A DNA stretch of 64,000 nucleotides from DASVBE01 sp963770375 (GCA_963770375.1 CAVYPM010000009.1:186001-250000), one strand, 5' to 3'; positions 7,788-16,603 are shown, counted from the first letter of the stretch. Notes: generated by a model from the sequence alone, not told the origin. Translations and numbers: made by a program.

Positions 7788-8703
7788 CCCCGGCCACGGG
7801 TCCTGGCGGGCCTGGCACGTCGGCGACGACGCCGCGGCGGTCATCGTCCGCACCGCGGTCGACGGCGGGGTGAACTTCTTCGACACCGCGGACTCCTACG
7901 CGGGCGGCGCCAGCGAGGAGGTGACCGGCACGCTGCTGCCCACGTTCTTCGCCCGCCGCGAGGACTACGTGCTGGCCACCAAGGTGTACTTCCCGACCGG
8001 CCCGGGGCCGTTTGACCGCGGCCTGTCCCGGCGGCACATCATGGCCGCGATCGACGCGTCGCTGCGCCGGCTCGGCACCGACTACGTGGACCTGTACCAG
8101 GTGCACCGGTGGGATTACGGCGTTCCGGTCGCCGAGACGATGGCGGCGCTGCGCGACGTGGTCCGCGCGGGCAAGGCCCGTTACCTGGGCGCCTCGAGCA
8201 TGCACGCGGGGCAGTTCGCCGCCGCGCAGGAGGCCGCGGACTCGGCCGCCGGGCCGCGGTTCGCCGCCATGCAGAACCACTACAACCTGCTGTACCGGGA
8301 GGAGGAGCGGGAGATGATCCCGCTCTGCGCCGGTCAGGGCGTGGCCGTGCTGCCGTACAGTCCGCTGGCCCGCGGCGTCCTGGCCGGGACCCGGCACCCG
8401 GGTGGCGGGGGCGAGACCGTGCGGTCAGGCAGCGACCCGCTGGGGGCGAAGCGCCAGGCCGTCGCGGACTTCGGCATCGTGGATGAGGTCCGGGCGGTGG
8501 CCAAGGCGCGCGGGGCGGCGCCGGCCCAGGTGGCGCTGGCGTGGCTGCTCAGCCGCCCGGCGGTCACCTCGGTGGTTCTCGGCGCGACCCGGCCCGGGCA
8601 CGTCAGCGACGCGCTCGGCGCGGTGCCGCTGGCGCTGACCAAGGCCGAGACGGACCGCCTCGAGGCCCGTTACCAGCCGCAGCCCATCCAGGGCCACGAG
8701 TAG
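7693..8703 (+). CDS. Aldo/keto reductase
   Basis: A 336-residue NADPH-dependent oxidoreductase with the AKR barrel. The catalytic tetrad is visible: Asp and Tyr in FFDTADSYAGG, Lys in YVLATKVYFPTG, His in YQVHRWDYG. Cofactor-binding features include LGASSMH, YSPLARGVL and the C-terminal VVLGATRPGHVSDALGA. It most resembles the YajO/YhdN-like group used on various aldehydes and ketones; the natural substrate is unknown. The ATG at 7693 follows a good gaggagg site; an earlier in-frame ATG at 7669 would extend into the transporter. Transcription with the upstream exporter is likely. Confidence 0.92.
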   Translation: MKAAQMKYVRLGRGGPEVSRICLGMMSFGNPDPGHGSWRAWHVGDDAAAVIVRTAVDGGVNFFDTADSYAGGASEEVTGTLLPTFFARREDYVLATKVYFPTGPGPFDRGLSRRHIMAAIDASLRRLGTDYVDLYQVHRWDYGVPVAETMAALRDVVRAGKARYLGASSMHAGQFAAAQEAADSAAGPRFAAMQNHYNLLYREEEREMIPLCAGQGVAVLPYSPLARGVLAGTRHPGGGGETVRSGSDPLGAKRQAVADFGIVDEVRAVAKARGAAPAQVALAWLLSRPAVTSVVLGATRPGHVSDALGAVPLALTKAETDRLEARYQPQPIQGHE

Positions 8704-8761
8704 CCGGGGCGCCAGCGCGTGGGCCGCGGGGCGGCCGATCCCGCCGGGCGCGGGCCAGGCC

Positions 8762-8813
8762 AAGCGATCGATGGGACGTGGCGCTAAAGCGAGCGATGTT
8801 ACATCGATCGCTT
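8762..8813. repeat. Dispersed palindrome, copy A
   Basis: AAGCGATCGATG (8762-8773) pairs perfectly with CATCGATCGCTT (8802-8813); the inner part is only partly paired. It lies between the convergent ends of the aldo/keto reductase and hydantoinase-like genes. Its CGATG/CATCG arms relate it to five other long palindromes in this window. Here it could also end transcription from both sides. Confidence 0.75.
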
Positions 8814-8878
8814 AAGGGCTGTGGTGTGTGGGGCCTGAGGTGCAAGCGGGTGAGGACGGGCGCGCGAGCCGGGCCGGC

Positions 8879-10279
8879 CTAGGGCTCGGTTGGGGTGTCC
8901 ATCCGCAGACGCTGGCCGCGGCCTGGTGCGGCGGTGACCTGGCCGTCCTCCAGCACGACGTCGCCACGGCTGACTACGAACCGCGGCCAGCCGCGGACCT
9001 GCCAGCCGTCGTAGACGGAGTAGCCGGCCCGGGAGTAGTGCGCCGAGCCGTCCACCGTGCGGGTCAGCTGCGGATCCCAGATCGTCAGGTCGGCGTCGCT
9101 GCCCACCGCGATCGTGCCCTTGCGCGGGTAGACCCCGTACAGCCGGGCCGGCCCGGTCGAGGTCAGCTCGACGAACCGGGCCAGCGACAGCCGCCCCTCC
9201 GCGACCCCCGCGGACATCAGCATGGGCAGCGCGGTCTCCAGGTCGGAGACTCCCTGCCGGGCCGTGGTCACGTCCAGGCCCGGGTCGACCTTGGCCTCCT
9301 TCGACCAGGGCGCGTGGTCGCTGCCCACGGTGTGCACCGACCCGTCGGCCAGGCCGGCCCACAGCGCGACCACGTCGGCGGCCTCGCGCAGCGGCGGCGC
9401 GCCGACGTACGCCCCGGCGTCCGGGCCGCGCAGCAGCTCACTGGTCAGGTGCAGGTACATGGGCCGGGCCTCGACGTACACCGGCAGCCCGCGGGACCGG
9501 CCGGCCCGGGCGGCGGACAGGGCCTCGGCCGAGGACAGGTGCATGATGCACACCGGCGAACCGGTCGCCTCGCAGATCGCCACCGCCCGCTGGATCGCGG
9601 CCCGCTCGGCGTGCACCGGCCGGCTCTCCGCGTAGAAATCGAGCCCGCCCTGCCCGGCCGCGACCAGCTGCTCCCCGGCGAACCGGACCAGCGCGGCGTC
9701 CTCGCAGTGCAGCAGGGTCAGCATGCCCAGCCGCCCGGCGGCCCGGATCGCCTCGACCATCCCGGCCGTGTGTTCCTCGAACTCGTCCATGACCATGAAG
9801 ATCTTCAGGGTCCTGAACCCGTCCGCGGCCAGGCCGGGCAGTTCCGCCAGCGCCTCGGGCGTCGGCACCGGCAGCACCGGGTGCAGCACGTAGTCCACCG
9901 CGGACGCACCCGACGCCGCGGCGTCGTCGGTGTCCAGCGCCTGGCGCATAGTCAGGCCCTCGGGCGGGAACGTCATGTTGCCGATCGTGGTGATGCCGCC
10001 GGCGATAGCCGCGGCCGAGCCGCTGCCGAAGTCGTCCACCCAGGCCGGCTCGCCCGGCTCCGATGGCGGCCGGGACAGGTGAACGTGCATGTCCACCCCG
10101 CCCGGCAGGACCAGCGCGCCCCGCGCGTCCAGCTCGCGGCGGCCGCGCATGTCGCCGCCGAGCTGCGCCACCCGGCCGCCGGTGACGCCCACGTCCGCGT
10201 CGCCCTGCCCGCCCGCGGTGACCACCATCCCGCCCCGCACGACCAGGTCATGCTCTGCCGTCACCGCGACCACCTCCAC
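8879..10279 (-). CDS. Dihydropyrimidinase/D-hydantoinase-like amidohydrolase
   Basis: A 466-residue metal-dependent hydrolase of the cyclic-amidase group (dihydropyrimidinase, hydantoinase, allantoinase), which opens cyclic amide rings. Metal site residues can be placed: His65 and His67 (DMHVHL), the lysine expected to be carbamylated Lys159 (FRTLKIF), His191 (LLHCED), His247 (IMHLSS) and Asp321 (GSDHAPW). The C-terminal KGTIAVGSDADLTIWDP segment is typical of the family. Residues around the substrate pocket do not let me choose between hydantoin, dihydropyrimidine and allantoin. No pyrimidine or urate genes are nearby. Confidence 0.87.
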   Translation of the reverse strand: MEVVAVTAEHDLVVRGGMVVTAGGQGDADVGVTGGRVAQLGGDMRGRRELDARGALVLPGGVDMHVHLSRPPSEPGEPAWVDDFGSGSAAAIAGGITTIGNMTFPPEGLTMRQALDTDDAAASGASAVDYVLHPVLPVPTPEALAELPGLAADGFRTLKIFMVMDEFEEHTAGMVEAIRAAGRLGMLTLLHCEDAALVRFAGEQLVAAGQGGLDFYAESRPVHAERAAIQRAVAICEATGSPVCIMHLSSAEALSAARAGRSRGLPVYVEARPMYLHLTSELLRGPDAGAYVGAPPLREAADVVALWAGLADGSVHTVGSDHAPWSKEAKVDPGLDVTTARQGVSDLETALPMLMSAGVAEGRLSLARFVELTSTGPARLYGVYPRKGTIAVGSDADLTIWDPQLTRTVDGSAHYSRAGYSVYDGWQVRGWPRFVVSRGDVVLEDGQVTAAPGRGQRLRMDTPTEP

Positions 10280-10589
10280 CGCCCTGACCGCCAGCCTCAG
10301 CGATCTTGGCCAGCCCGGATGATCAGGTTACGACGATCACCGGCGCGCAGTCTGTCCCGGGCCGGCCAGGTCCGGCGTAGCCGGCCCAGCTCGCGGAGGG
10401 CCGCGCCGCTGTTTTCCCGGCGAGCGACGCCGGCGCGACCTGCCGGCGAGAGCCGGCCCAGCGCGCGGAGGGCCGCGGCGCTGTTTTCCTGACGAGCGAT
10501 GAGGCGCGACGAAGGAGCGCCGAGGGAGCGAGGAGGGAAGGCAGCGCTCATAGCGGCCCGCAGCTGCAGCCGGCCAGCAGCAGCACTAC
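10280..10589. other. Non-coding gap upstream of the amidohydrolase
   Basis: About 310 bases without a credible gene. It holds the amidohydrolase promoter side (minus strand) and a direct repeat of about 58 bases (10381-10510). Nothing else was recognised. Confidence 0.6.
10381..10510. repeat. Two imperfect direct repeats of about 58 bp
   Basis: The segment 10381-10439 recurs at 10453-10510 with a 72-base period. Both copies contain GGAGGGCCGC, CTGTTTTCC and GGCGCGAC; differences are scattered and one base is gained or lost. The function is unknown; a local duplication inside an intergenic region is the simplest reading. Confidence 0.75.
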
Positions 10590-11108
10590 TCAGGGGACGA
10601 CGATCACCGGGCAGTTCGCGTGCCGGGACAGCCAGCCGGGGACCGAGCCGGCCACGTGATGCCAGGCCCGGCCGGGGGCCCCGACGACCAGGGCGTCCGC
10701 GCTGGCCTCGGCGGCGGCCGCGGCCAGCTCGCGGGCCGGGTTGCCGCGCCGCAGGATTCCCCGCACGACCAGGTCGTCCGGGTCGGTGACCTGGGTCAGC
10801 TCGGCCATCAGCCAGCGGCCGAGCTCGGCCTCGTCCCGGGTCGCGCCGATGACCTGGCCGCTCAGCGGCTCGCAGTACACCCCAGGGCAGACGTACACCA
10901 GGACCAGCGGGCGGCCGAGGCGGCGGGCCATGCCGGCCGCGTAGGCCAGCGCGTGGCGGCTGGACGGCGAGCCGTCGTAGCCCGCCAGCACCGGATGATC
11001 GAGGTCGCTGCACCGCGTGGGATCGCGCAGCCGCTCAACGCCGGGGTCGGTGGCCGGCTCCTGCGGCCTTCCCGGCGGTCGCCGCGGGCGCGGGTCTTCG
11101 GTGGTCAT
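10590..11108 (-). CDS. UspA-family universal stress protein
   Basis: A 172-residue single-domain universal stress protein. The core starts HPVLAGYDGSPSSRHALAYA and ends with DALVVGAPGRAWHHVAGSVP, GWLSRHANCPVIVVP; the final G-(about 9)-G(S/W) pattern is the usual nucleotide-binding end of UspA domains, here slightly changed. The first 50 residues are a proline- and arginine-rich, likely disordered tail. The ATG at 11108 has an aggaa box; a longer frame to 11180 would cross an AT-rich promoter. A 22-bp palindrome 78 bases upstream may be its operator. Confidence 0.85.
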   Translation of the reverse strand: MTTEDPRPRRPPGRPQEPATDPGVERLRDPTRCSDLDHPVLAGYDGSPSSRHALAYAAGMARRLGRPLVLVYVCPGVYCEPLSGQVIGATRDEAELGRWLMAELTQVTDPDDLVVRGILRRGNPARELAAAAAEASADALVVGAPGRAWHHVAGSVPGWLSRHANCPVIVVP

Positions 11109-11185
11109 CGGCGGTTCCTGACGGCTCCAGGGCCTGTCTGTAACCTGTGGGCGCCTCCGGCCCGCCGGAAGCACCCGCATCTATA

Positions 11186-11207
11186 TTAGTTTGTATATAG
11201 CAACTAA
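11186..11207. promoter_or_regulatory. 22-bp palindrome upstream of the universal stress gene
   Basis: TTAGTT (11186-11191) and AACTAA (11202-11207) are separated by 10 bases that include TATATAG, inside one of the most AT-rich spots of the window. The form is typical of MarR/PadR or TetR operators and it lies about 78 bases ahead of the Usp start. No regulator gene adjoins it. Confidence 0.5.
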
Positions 11208-11412
11208 TCCACTGTGCCGACGGCCCGGTCCTGCGGGGCCAGGCCCGCGCCGCACCGCCCTATTGCCCGGTATCTAACCGGATTCACATCACTATCCTGC
11301 GGCCAATTCCCCGATCGCGGAAGATTTCCCGGGCCGGCCCGCCACAAAATTCCGCCGCCCCGCAGGATATCCGCCGCCGGCCGTCCCCGCCCAGCCCAGC
11401 CAGCCGCAGCCG

Positions 11413-11462
11413 CGTCGATGTGCCATCGCTCGGCCTATAGGCCCTGCGATGGCACATCGACG
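11413..11462. repeat. Dispersed palindrome, copy B
   Basis: A perfect 17-bp stem, CGTCGATGTGCCATCGC against its complement at 11446-11462, closes on a 16-nt loop that itself holds GGCCTATAGGCC. This is the cleanest member of the six-copy palindrome family. It stands 18 bases from copy C. Confidence 0.85.
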
Positions 11463-11480
11463 TGCTCCCGGGCCGCCGTT

Positions 11481-11536
11481 TGTGATCGAAGTGCCGTCGC
11501 TTGGCATAGAAGGCAAGCGACGGCACTTCGATCACA
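11481..11536. repeat. Dispersed palindrome, copy C (possible terminator of the acyl-CoA ligase)
   Basis: A perfect 23-bp stem: 11481-11503 (starts TGTGATCGAAGTGCC) pairs with 11514-11536 across a 10-nt loop. It begins 17 bases after the stop of the minus-strand acyl-CoA ligase gene, the right place for a terminator. The inner GTGCCGTCGC matches the family core GTGCCATCGC, which ties it to the other palindromes. Confidence 0.85.
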
Positions 11537-11553
11537 CAGGCTGGCTGGTCCGG

Positions 11554-13176
11554 TCAGCTTGCCGGGGTCGCCGCCGTGGCCGCGCCATCGCCGGCCGCGC
11601 CGTCGGCGCCGTCCTCGGCCAGCAGCGCGCGCAGCTTCTTGCGGTCGGTCTTGAACACGCTGGTCAGCGGGACCTGGTCGATGATCCGCACCTCGCGCGG
11701 GTACTTGACCGCGGACAGCCGCGTCTTGCCGTACGCGACCAGGTCCGCCTCGGTGACCGTCGCCCCCGGGCGGAGCTGCACGAAGGCCACCGCCTCCTCG
11801 CCGTAGGTCGGGTCCGGCCGGCCCACCACCGCGGCCGCCACCACGTCCGGGTGCGTGACCAGGGCGTCCTCGAGGTCGCGCGGGTAGATGTTGTAGCCGC
11901 CGCGGATGATCAGGTCCTTGATCCGGTCCACGATGTACAGGTAGCCGTCCGCGTCCAGGCGGCCCACGTCGCCGGTGTGCAGCCAGCCGCCGCGCAGCGT
12001 GTGGTCGGTCTCCGGCTCGGCGTGCCAGTAGCCGGTCATCACCATCGCGCCGCGGACGCAGACCTCGCCGTCCTCACCGGGACCGGCCTCGGAGCCGTCA
12101 GGCCGTTCGATCCGCACGGTCACCCCGGGCGCGGGCTTGCCGACCGAGCCCGGCCGGACCTGCCCGATCGGCGTGGTCGAGATGATCGCCGCCGACTCGG
12201 TGCAGCCGTACCCCTCGGCCACCTCGACGCCCGGGACCCGGCGCTGGAACTCGGCCCCGACCTCCGGCGGCAGCGGCGCACCGCCGGAGGAGAGCCGGCG
12301 CAGCGCGGACAGGTCGTAGTCCTCCAGCGGCTGCTGCAGCAGGATCGTGAGCATCGACGGCACCACCGGGCTGACCTGCACCTGGTGCTCGGCGGCCAGC
12401 TTCAGCCAGCCCACCGGGTCGAACCAGCGCATGAGCACGGTCGTGCCCGGGTCCGGGGCGTGCAGCGCCATCGCGCTGACCATCAGGCCGTACACGTGCG
12501 ACAGCGGCAGCGGCAGCAGCCCGGTGCGCAGCGCCGGGTCGTAGGACGAGTGGGTGGCCGCCCAGGACGACGCGGACAGCGCGTTGTGGCTGATCATCAC
12601 GCCCTTGGACCGGCCGGTCGTGCCGCCGGTGTACAGCAGCGCGGCCAGGCCGTCCGGGTCCGCGTCGGCCAGCGCCCCCTCCGGGGCGGTCTCCAGCACC
12701 GCGAAGTCCAGCAGCGGCAGCCCGCCGCCGCAGCCTGGAGTCAGCGCGCCGGACACGATGATCGCCCGCACCTCCGTGCCCGCCGCCGCAGCCTGGACCT
12801 TGGCCAGGAACTCCGGCGTGGTCACCACGAACGCGGCCCCGCTGTCGGTCAGCACGTGCCGCAGTTCGGCCTCGCTGAGCAGGAACAGCACCGGGGTGGC
12901 CACCGCGCCGGCCCGCCACACGGCCTGGTAGATGATGCCGACCTCGGGGCAGTTGGCCATGCAGACCACGACCCGCTCGCCGGCCGCCAGGCCCGCACCG
13001 CGCAGCCCGCCGGACATCCGCCGGACCCGCTCGGCCAGCTCGAGCCCGGTCCACCGGGTGCCCTCGAAGTACATGACCGACCCGGCGGCCGTCCGCTCCC
13101 AGGCCTGCTCCGCGAGCCGCTGCAAGCTCTTCCCGGTCGCGCGTGTTACCGCCGGCACCGTCACACTGGCCTCCAT
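11554..13176 (-). CDS. Acyl-CoA synthetase (AMP-forming ligase)
   Basis: A 540-residue adenylate-forming enzyme that activates a carboxylic acid with ATP and couples it to CoA. Visible motifs: the P-loop-like LLYTGGTTGRSKGV, EGYGCTESAAI, GGWLHTGDVG, DRIKDLIIRGGYNIYPRDLE, and a C-terminal lysine region (TSVFKTDRKKLR) that deviates from the usual GKILRR but keeps the lysine. Alanine-rich sequence fills the last 20 residues. It is divergent from an acyl-CoA dehydrogenase (13332), so the two probably serve one fatty- or branched-acid degradation route and share the operator-like region between them. Chain-length preference cannot be read. Confidence 0.9.
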   Translation of the reverse strand: MEASVTVPAVTRATGKSLQRLAEQAWERTAAGSVMYFEGTRWTGLELAERVRRMSGGLRGAGLAAGERVVVCMANCPEVGIIYQAVWRAGAVATPVLFLLSEAELRHVLTDSGAAFVVTTPEFLAKVQAAAAGTEVRAIIVSGALTPGCGGGLPLLDFAVLETAPEGALADADPDGLAALLYTGGTTGRSKGVMISHNALSASSWAATHSSYDPALRTGLLPLPLSHVYGLMVSAMALHAPDPGTTVLMRWFDPVGWLKLAAEHQVQVSPVVPSMLTILLQQPLEDYDLSALRRLSSGGAPLPPEVGAEFQRRVPGVEVAEGYGCTESAAIISTTPIGQVRPGSVGKPAPGVTVRIERPDGSEAGPGEDGEVCVRGAMVMTGYWHAEPETDHTLRGGWLHTGDVGRLDADGYLYIVDRIKDLIIRGGYNIYPRDLEDALVTHPDVVAAAVVGRPDPTYGEEAVAFVQLRPGATVTEADLVAYGKTRLSAVKYPREVRIIDQVPLTSVFKTDRKKLRALLAEDGADGAAGDGAATAATPAS

Positions 13177-13277
13177 GTTGAGATGTGCGTCCGCTTAGCA
13201 CGCAGATTACGGCGCGAAGCGTGCAAATAACACCCGCCTCCCGCCCCGGGCCCGCGTTGACCGGCCCGAACACCGGA

Positions 13278-13312
13278 AGTTAGTTTGGCGTCCAAGTAAA
13301 TCTGCGCTAACT
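13278..13312. promoter_or_regulatory. Operator-like nested palindrome between acyl-CoA ligase and acyl-CoA dehydrogenase
   Basis: An inner TTGG-CGT-CCAA (13285-13295) lies inside an outer AGTTAG (13278-13283) and CTAACT (13307-13312). It sits in the shared divergent promoter region just before the dehydrogenase start. Inverted repeats here are usual for TetR-type regulators of fatty-acid genes, but no such regulator is adjacent. Confidence 0.5.
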
Positions 13313-13331
13313 CACCGCGACAAGGGGCACC

Positions 13332-14504
13332 ATGACCGCTGACCTGCCCGGTTACGCGCCGTCGGAGGAGCACGAGCTGCTCCGCCAGTCCGTCCGCGAC
13401 CTGGCCACCGAGCGGATCGCGCCGCACGCCGCCGACGTCGACGAGAACGGCGAGTTCCCGCAGCACGCGCTGGACGCCCTGGTGGCCAGCGACCTGCACG
13501 CCGTGCACATCCCCGAGGCCTACGGCGGGTCCGGCGCGGACGCGCTGGCCACGGTCATCGTGATCGAGGAGGTGGCCCGCGCCTGCGCGTCCTCGTCCCT
13601 GATCCCGGCGGTGAACAAACTGGGCACGGTGCCGATCCTGCTCGCTGGCTCCGAGGACCTGAAGAAGCAGTTCCTCACCCCGGTCGCGGCGGGCACGGCG
13701 ATGTTCTCCTACGCGCTGTCCGAGGCCAGCGCCGGCTCGGACGCGGCCAGCATGAAGACCCGCGCCGTCCGCGACGGCGACGAGTGGGTGCTGACCGGCA
13801 CGAAGATGTGGATCACCAACGCCGGGGTGTCGGAGTTCTACACGGTGATGGCGGTGACCGACCCGGACAAGGGCAGCCGCGGCATCTCGGCGTTCGTGGT
13901 GGCCAAGTCCGACCCCGGCGTCTCGTTCGGCCCGAAGGAGCGCAAGCTCGGCATCAAGGGCTCGCCGACCCGGCAGGTCATCTTCGACAAGGCCAGGATC
14001 CCCGGCGACCGGATCATCGGCGCCGAGGGCACCGGCTTCGGCACCGCGCTGGCGACGCTGGACCACACCCGGATCACGATCGCCGCCCAGGCGCTCGGCA
14101 TCGCCCAGGGCGCCCTCGACTACGCCACCGGCTACGTCAAGGAACGCCAGCAGTTCGGCCAGCCGGTGTCCGCCTTCCAGGGCGTCCAGTTCATGCTGGC
14201 CGACATGGCCATGCGCCTCGAAGGCGCCCGCCAGCTCACCTACCACGCCGCGATGAAGTCCGAGCGCGGCATGGCCGGCGAGAAGGTCCCCGACCTGACC
14301 TTCGTCTCCGCCGCGGCCAAGTGCCTGGCCTCCGACGTGGCCATGGACATCACCACCGACGCGGTCCAGCTCCTCGGCGGCAACGGCTACACCCGCGACT
14401 ACCCCGTCGAGCGCATGATGCGCGACGCCAAGATCACCCAGATCTACGAGGGCACCAACCAGATCCAGCGCCTGGTCATGGCCCGCCACCTCCTCAAGGG
14501 CTGA
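13332..14504 (+). CDS. Acyl-CoA dehydrogenase
   Basis: A 390-residue FAD flavoenzyme that makes the first double bond in acyl-CoA beta-oxidation, passing electrons to ETF. Seen: YALSEASAGSDAASM and WITNAGVSEFYTVMAV (FAD/substrate regions), QQFGQPVSAFQ, QLLGGNGYTRDYPVERMMRD, and the catalytic-base segment QIYEGTNQIQRLVMARHLL. This pattern is that of short/branched-chain or short-chain acyl-CoA dehydrogenases. The ATG at 13332 follows AAGGGG closely. It is divergent from an acyl-CoA ligase, a likely pathway partner. Confidence 0.93.
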   Translation: MTADLPGYAPSEEHELLRQSVRDLATERIAPHAADVDENGEFPQHALDALVASDLHAVHIPEAYGGSGADALATVIVIEEVARACASSSLIPAVNKLGTVPILLAGSEDLKKQFLTPVAAGTAMFSYALSEASAGSDAASMKTRAVRDGDEWVLTGTKMWITNAGVSEFYTVMAVTDPDKGSRGISAFVVAKSDPGVSFGPKERKLGIKGSPTRQVIFDKARIPGDRIIGAEGTGFGTALATLDHTRITIAAQALGIAQGALDYATGYVKERQQFGQPVSAFQGVQFMLADMAMRLEGARQLTYHAAMKSERGMAGEKVPDLTFVSAAAKCLASDVAMDITTDAVQLLGGNGYTRDYPVERMMRDAKITQIYEGTNQIQRLVMARHLLKG

Positions 14505-14620
14505 TCTTCAGCCGCTGACCTCCGGTTCCGGAGCCGGCCGCGGGCCCAGCGATGTATCTGGCGTGCGGGACTCGCCTCTGTCAGATAGGGCCGGACCTGG
14601 CATGACCCGGGGGGTGCGCG

Positions 14621-15839
14621 ATGCGCACAACTCATCAGGCATATGACCCCGCCACTGGACCGGCGCAGGCTTTCCCCGCCGGTACCGGACAGGGCGGACG
14701 GTCCTTCGCGGCTGCGGGCCAGCCGCGGCGGCTGCGGATCCTGGGGACGGCCTGCTCGGCTGCCGCGGTGGCCGGCTGGCTGGTGCTGGGGACGGGGCCG
14801 GCCGCGGCTGCTCCCCCGATGGCGCTCGCTGCGGCGGTTGCCGACGCTGCCGTCTGCGCCCCTGGCGGCTTCACGCTGAACGCCCAGCCAGGGGATTCCC
14901 AGGTGACCCTTTCGTGGTGCGAGCCCAGCCCCGACCCTGACAACCCCTGGACGCTGGCCAGTTACAGCGTTGCCGACGGCACCAGCCCCGGCGGCGAGTC
15001 GGCGCTGACCAGCGTGGACAGCGCGACCACCAGCTACACCGTGCAGGGCCTGACCAACGGCACGACGTACTACTTCAGGGTTGAGGCAGTCCCCGAAACC
15101 GAGCCCGTCACGAGCTCGCCCAGTACCAGCACCCCGTCAAGCACGCCCATTGCCAGAACCCTTCTCATCCCGTCCGGCATCTGGACCAACGAGGTCTCTG
15201 CGACACCCGAAGCCACTAGCTCGCGTGCCCGGAGCGCCTTCCGGGCTGAGGGCAAGCCCCGGCGACTCCCAGGTGACCTTGTCATGGACGGCGCCGGAGG
15301 CGGCCGGCAGTTCGCCGGTTACCGGCTACGACATCTACCTGGGCCGTTCCCAGGGTGGTGAGTCTGAGTCGCCGATTCGCCAGGTCACGGGCACCAGTGC
15401 GGACATTACCGGGCTGAGCAACGGTATCCGCTATTACTTCGTGGTGAGGGCCGACAGCGCGGCCGGGAAGAGCGATCCGTCTAACGAGGTACTGGCCGTC
15501 CCGGTCGCCGCTGGTTCCGGTGGGACGAATCATGGTGGCCCGGGCTCCGGGGGCCACCATCAGGCCGGGCACCCTGCGCAGCCCGGGCGCCTCGGCTGGT
15601 GGACCCTGGCCGCTGGCGGAGGCGGAATCCTGGTGATCGTTGTGGTCATCCTGATGATCCGCCGCACGTGGGTGCGCACACGAGGGCCGGTACAGGAGCC
15701 AACTTTCCGGGTGCAGCCGAAGGCCGGGCCGCCGGGCCAGGTCGCCCTTCACCGCACCGGTTCGCAGCCGACGATCACCGTGCGAATTGACCCGGACGCC
15801 GGTGCTCACAGCGTCCTCGTAGAGGAGGCCCGTCCATGA
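14621..15839 (+). pseudogene. Secreted, membrane-anchored protein with two fibronectin type III domains, frameshifted
   Basis: The N-terminal part has a signal-like segment (LGTACSAAAVAGWLVLGTG) and a first FnIII domain (PGDSQVTLSW ... GLTNGTTYYFRVEAV). The frame then shifts between about 15205 and 15235. In the next frame a second FnIII domain follows (VPGAPSGLRASPGDSQVTLS ... SNGIRYYFVVRADSAAGKSD), then a Gly/His-rich linker, one membrane helix (GILVIVVVILMIRR) and a basic cytoplasmic tail. Read as one gene it would be a surface protein of about 405 residues. As written, the first frame stops at 15361. One surplus base explains it; error or decay cannot be told apart. Its stop overlaps the next start by ATGA. 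Confidence 0.72.
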
Positions 15840-16555
15840 CATCTGCCACCACAGCGGATCCGGCAAGCGCCCTGACTGTCCTGTTCGGTACGGCGGAGGG
15901 GACGGCGGTCCCACTGGTTGCACTGCCGGACGCCGTCAGCGCGAACCTTGGCCGCGCCCTGGGGAGCTTGCCGCCGCCGGCTCGCGAGATCGCCGTCCGG
16001 GAAGTCCGGGCCGCGGCGGCCGGGCTGCTCGACATCAACCTGGTTGATCTGCTCCTGGAGGGATGGCGGCAGTACCGCGACCTCACCTCTGCCGCACAGA
16101 GCACACTGGCTTCGCCGGGCCGCTCCGTAGTCGTGCGGCTGGCCGAGCACCGGGTTACCGCCGAGCAGCAGCCGCAGGTAAGCGTCCTCGTCAACGGTCA
16201 GCAGGCGAGCACCATCCGGTTCAGGGTCTCGGTAGTGCTCGATATCAGTGCCCTGCTCGCCACGATCAAGGCGGGTCTCCTGGTCGCTGTCGACGCAGGG
16301 CGCTGCGATATAAGCGTCACGCTGGCAATCGACGACGTTGAGGTCGTCACAAAGCAGGCGCGCCTGGAGCTCCCCGGCGCCATCGAATGCACGCCCGGGA
16401 TCCGGCTGCTGAGCGCCGTCTGGTATCCGGCCGTGGAGGAAGGCTCACCCACGTCGGTCGCGCCCCGCCCGGCTCACCCTCCGCTTGGGCCAGCAGCCAG
16501 CAGGTCTGTCACCCACCTCAAGACAGGCCCGGTCGCGGAATGGTGGGAACAGTAG
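15836..16555 (+). CDS. Hypothetical protein coupled to the FnIII protein
   Basis: A 239-residue protein I do not recognise. The start overlaps the FnIII gene stop (ATGA), so the two are translationally coupled. No signal peptide or membrane helix is evident. The middle holds alternating hydrophobic stretches (QVSVLVNGQQASTIRFRVSV, LLATIKAGLLVAVDAGRCDI, SVTLAIDDVEVV) that suggest a beta-rich fold, followed by a proline-rich tail. The first 100 residues are helical and Ala-rich. A cytoplasmic partner of the membrane protein upstream is a reasonable guess, no more. Confidence 0.7.
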   Translation: MTSATTADPASALTVLFGTAEGTAVPLVALPDAVSANLGRALGSLPPPAREIAVREVRAAAAGLLDINLVDLLLEGWRQYRDLTSAAQSTLASPGRSVVVRLAEHRVTAEQQPQVSVLVNGQQASTIRFRVSVVLDISALLATIKAGLLVAVDAGRCDISVTLAIDDVEVVTKQARLELPGAIECTPGIRLLSAVWYPAVEEGSPTSVAPRPAHPPLGPAASRSVTHLKTGPVAEWWEQ

Positions 16556-16603
16556 CCGAAGGCATTTGGTCACCCGTGGCTCCTGCCCAGGCAGAGGTCA
16601 CGA

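Larger units (their letters stand above)
11109..11553. other. Non-coding gap with promoter, palindromes and hairpins
   Basis: About 445 bases between the acyl-CoA ligase and universal stress genes, both on the minus strand. It contains an AT-rich element with a 22-bp palindrome near 11186 and two long hairpins (11413-11462, 11481-11536). Open frames here lack start signals and family features. Confidence 0.6.

Noticed and set aside
11449..13230. A 593-codon plus-strand frame over the acyl-CoA ligase
   Set aside because: It begins inside a palindrome and is purely antisense to a well-conserved enzyme.
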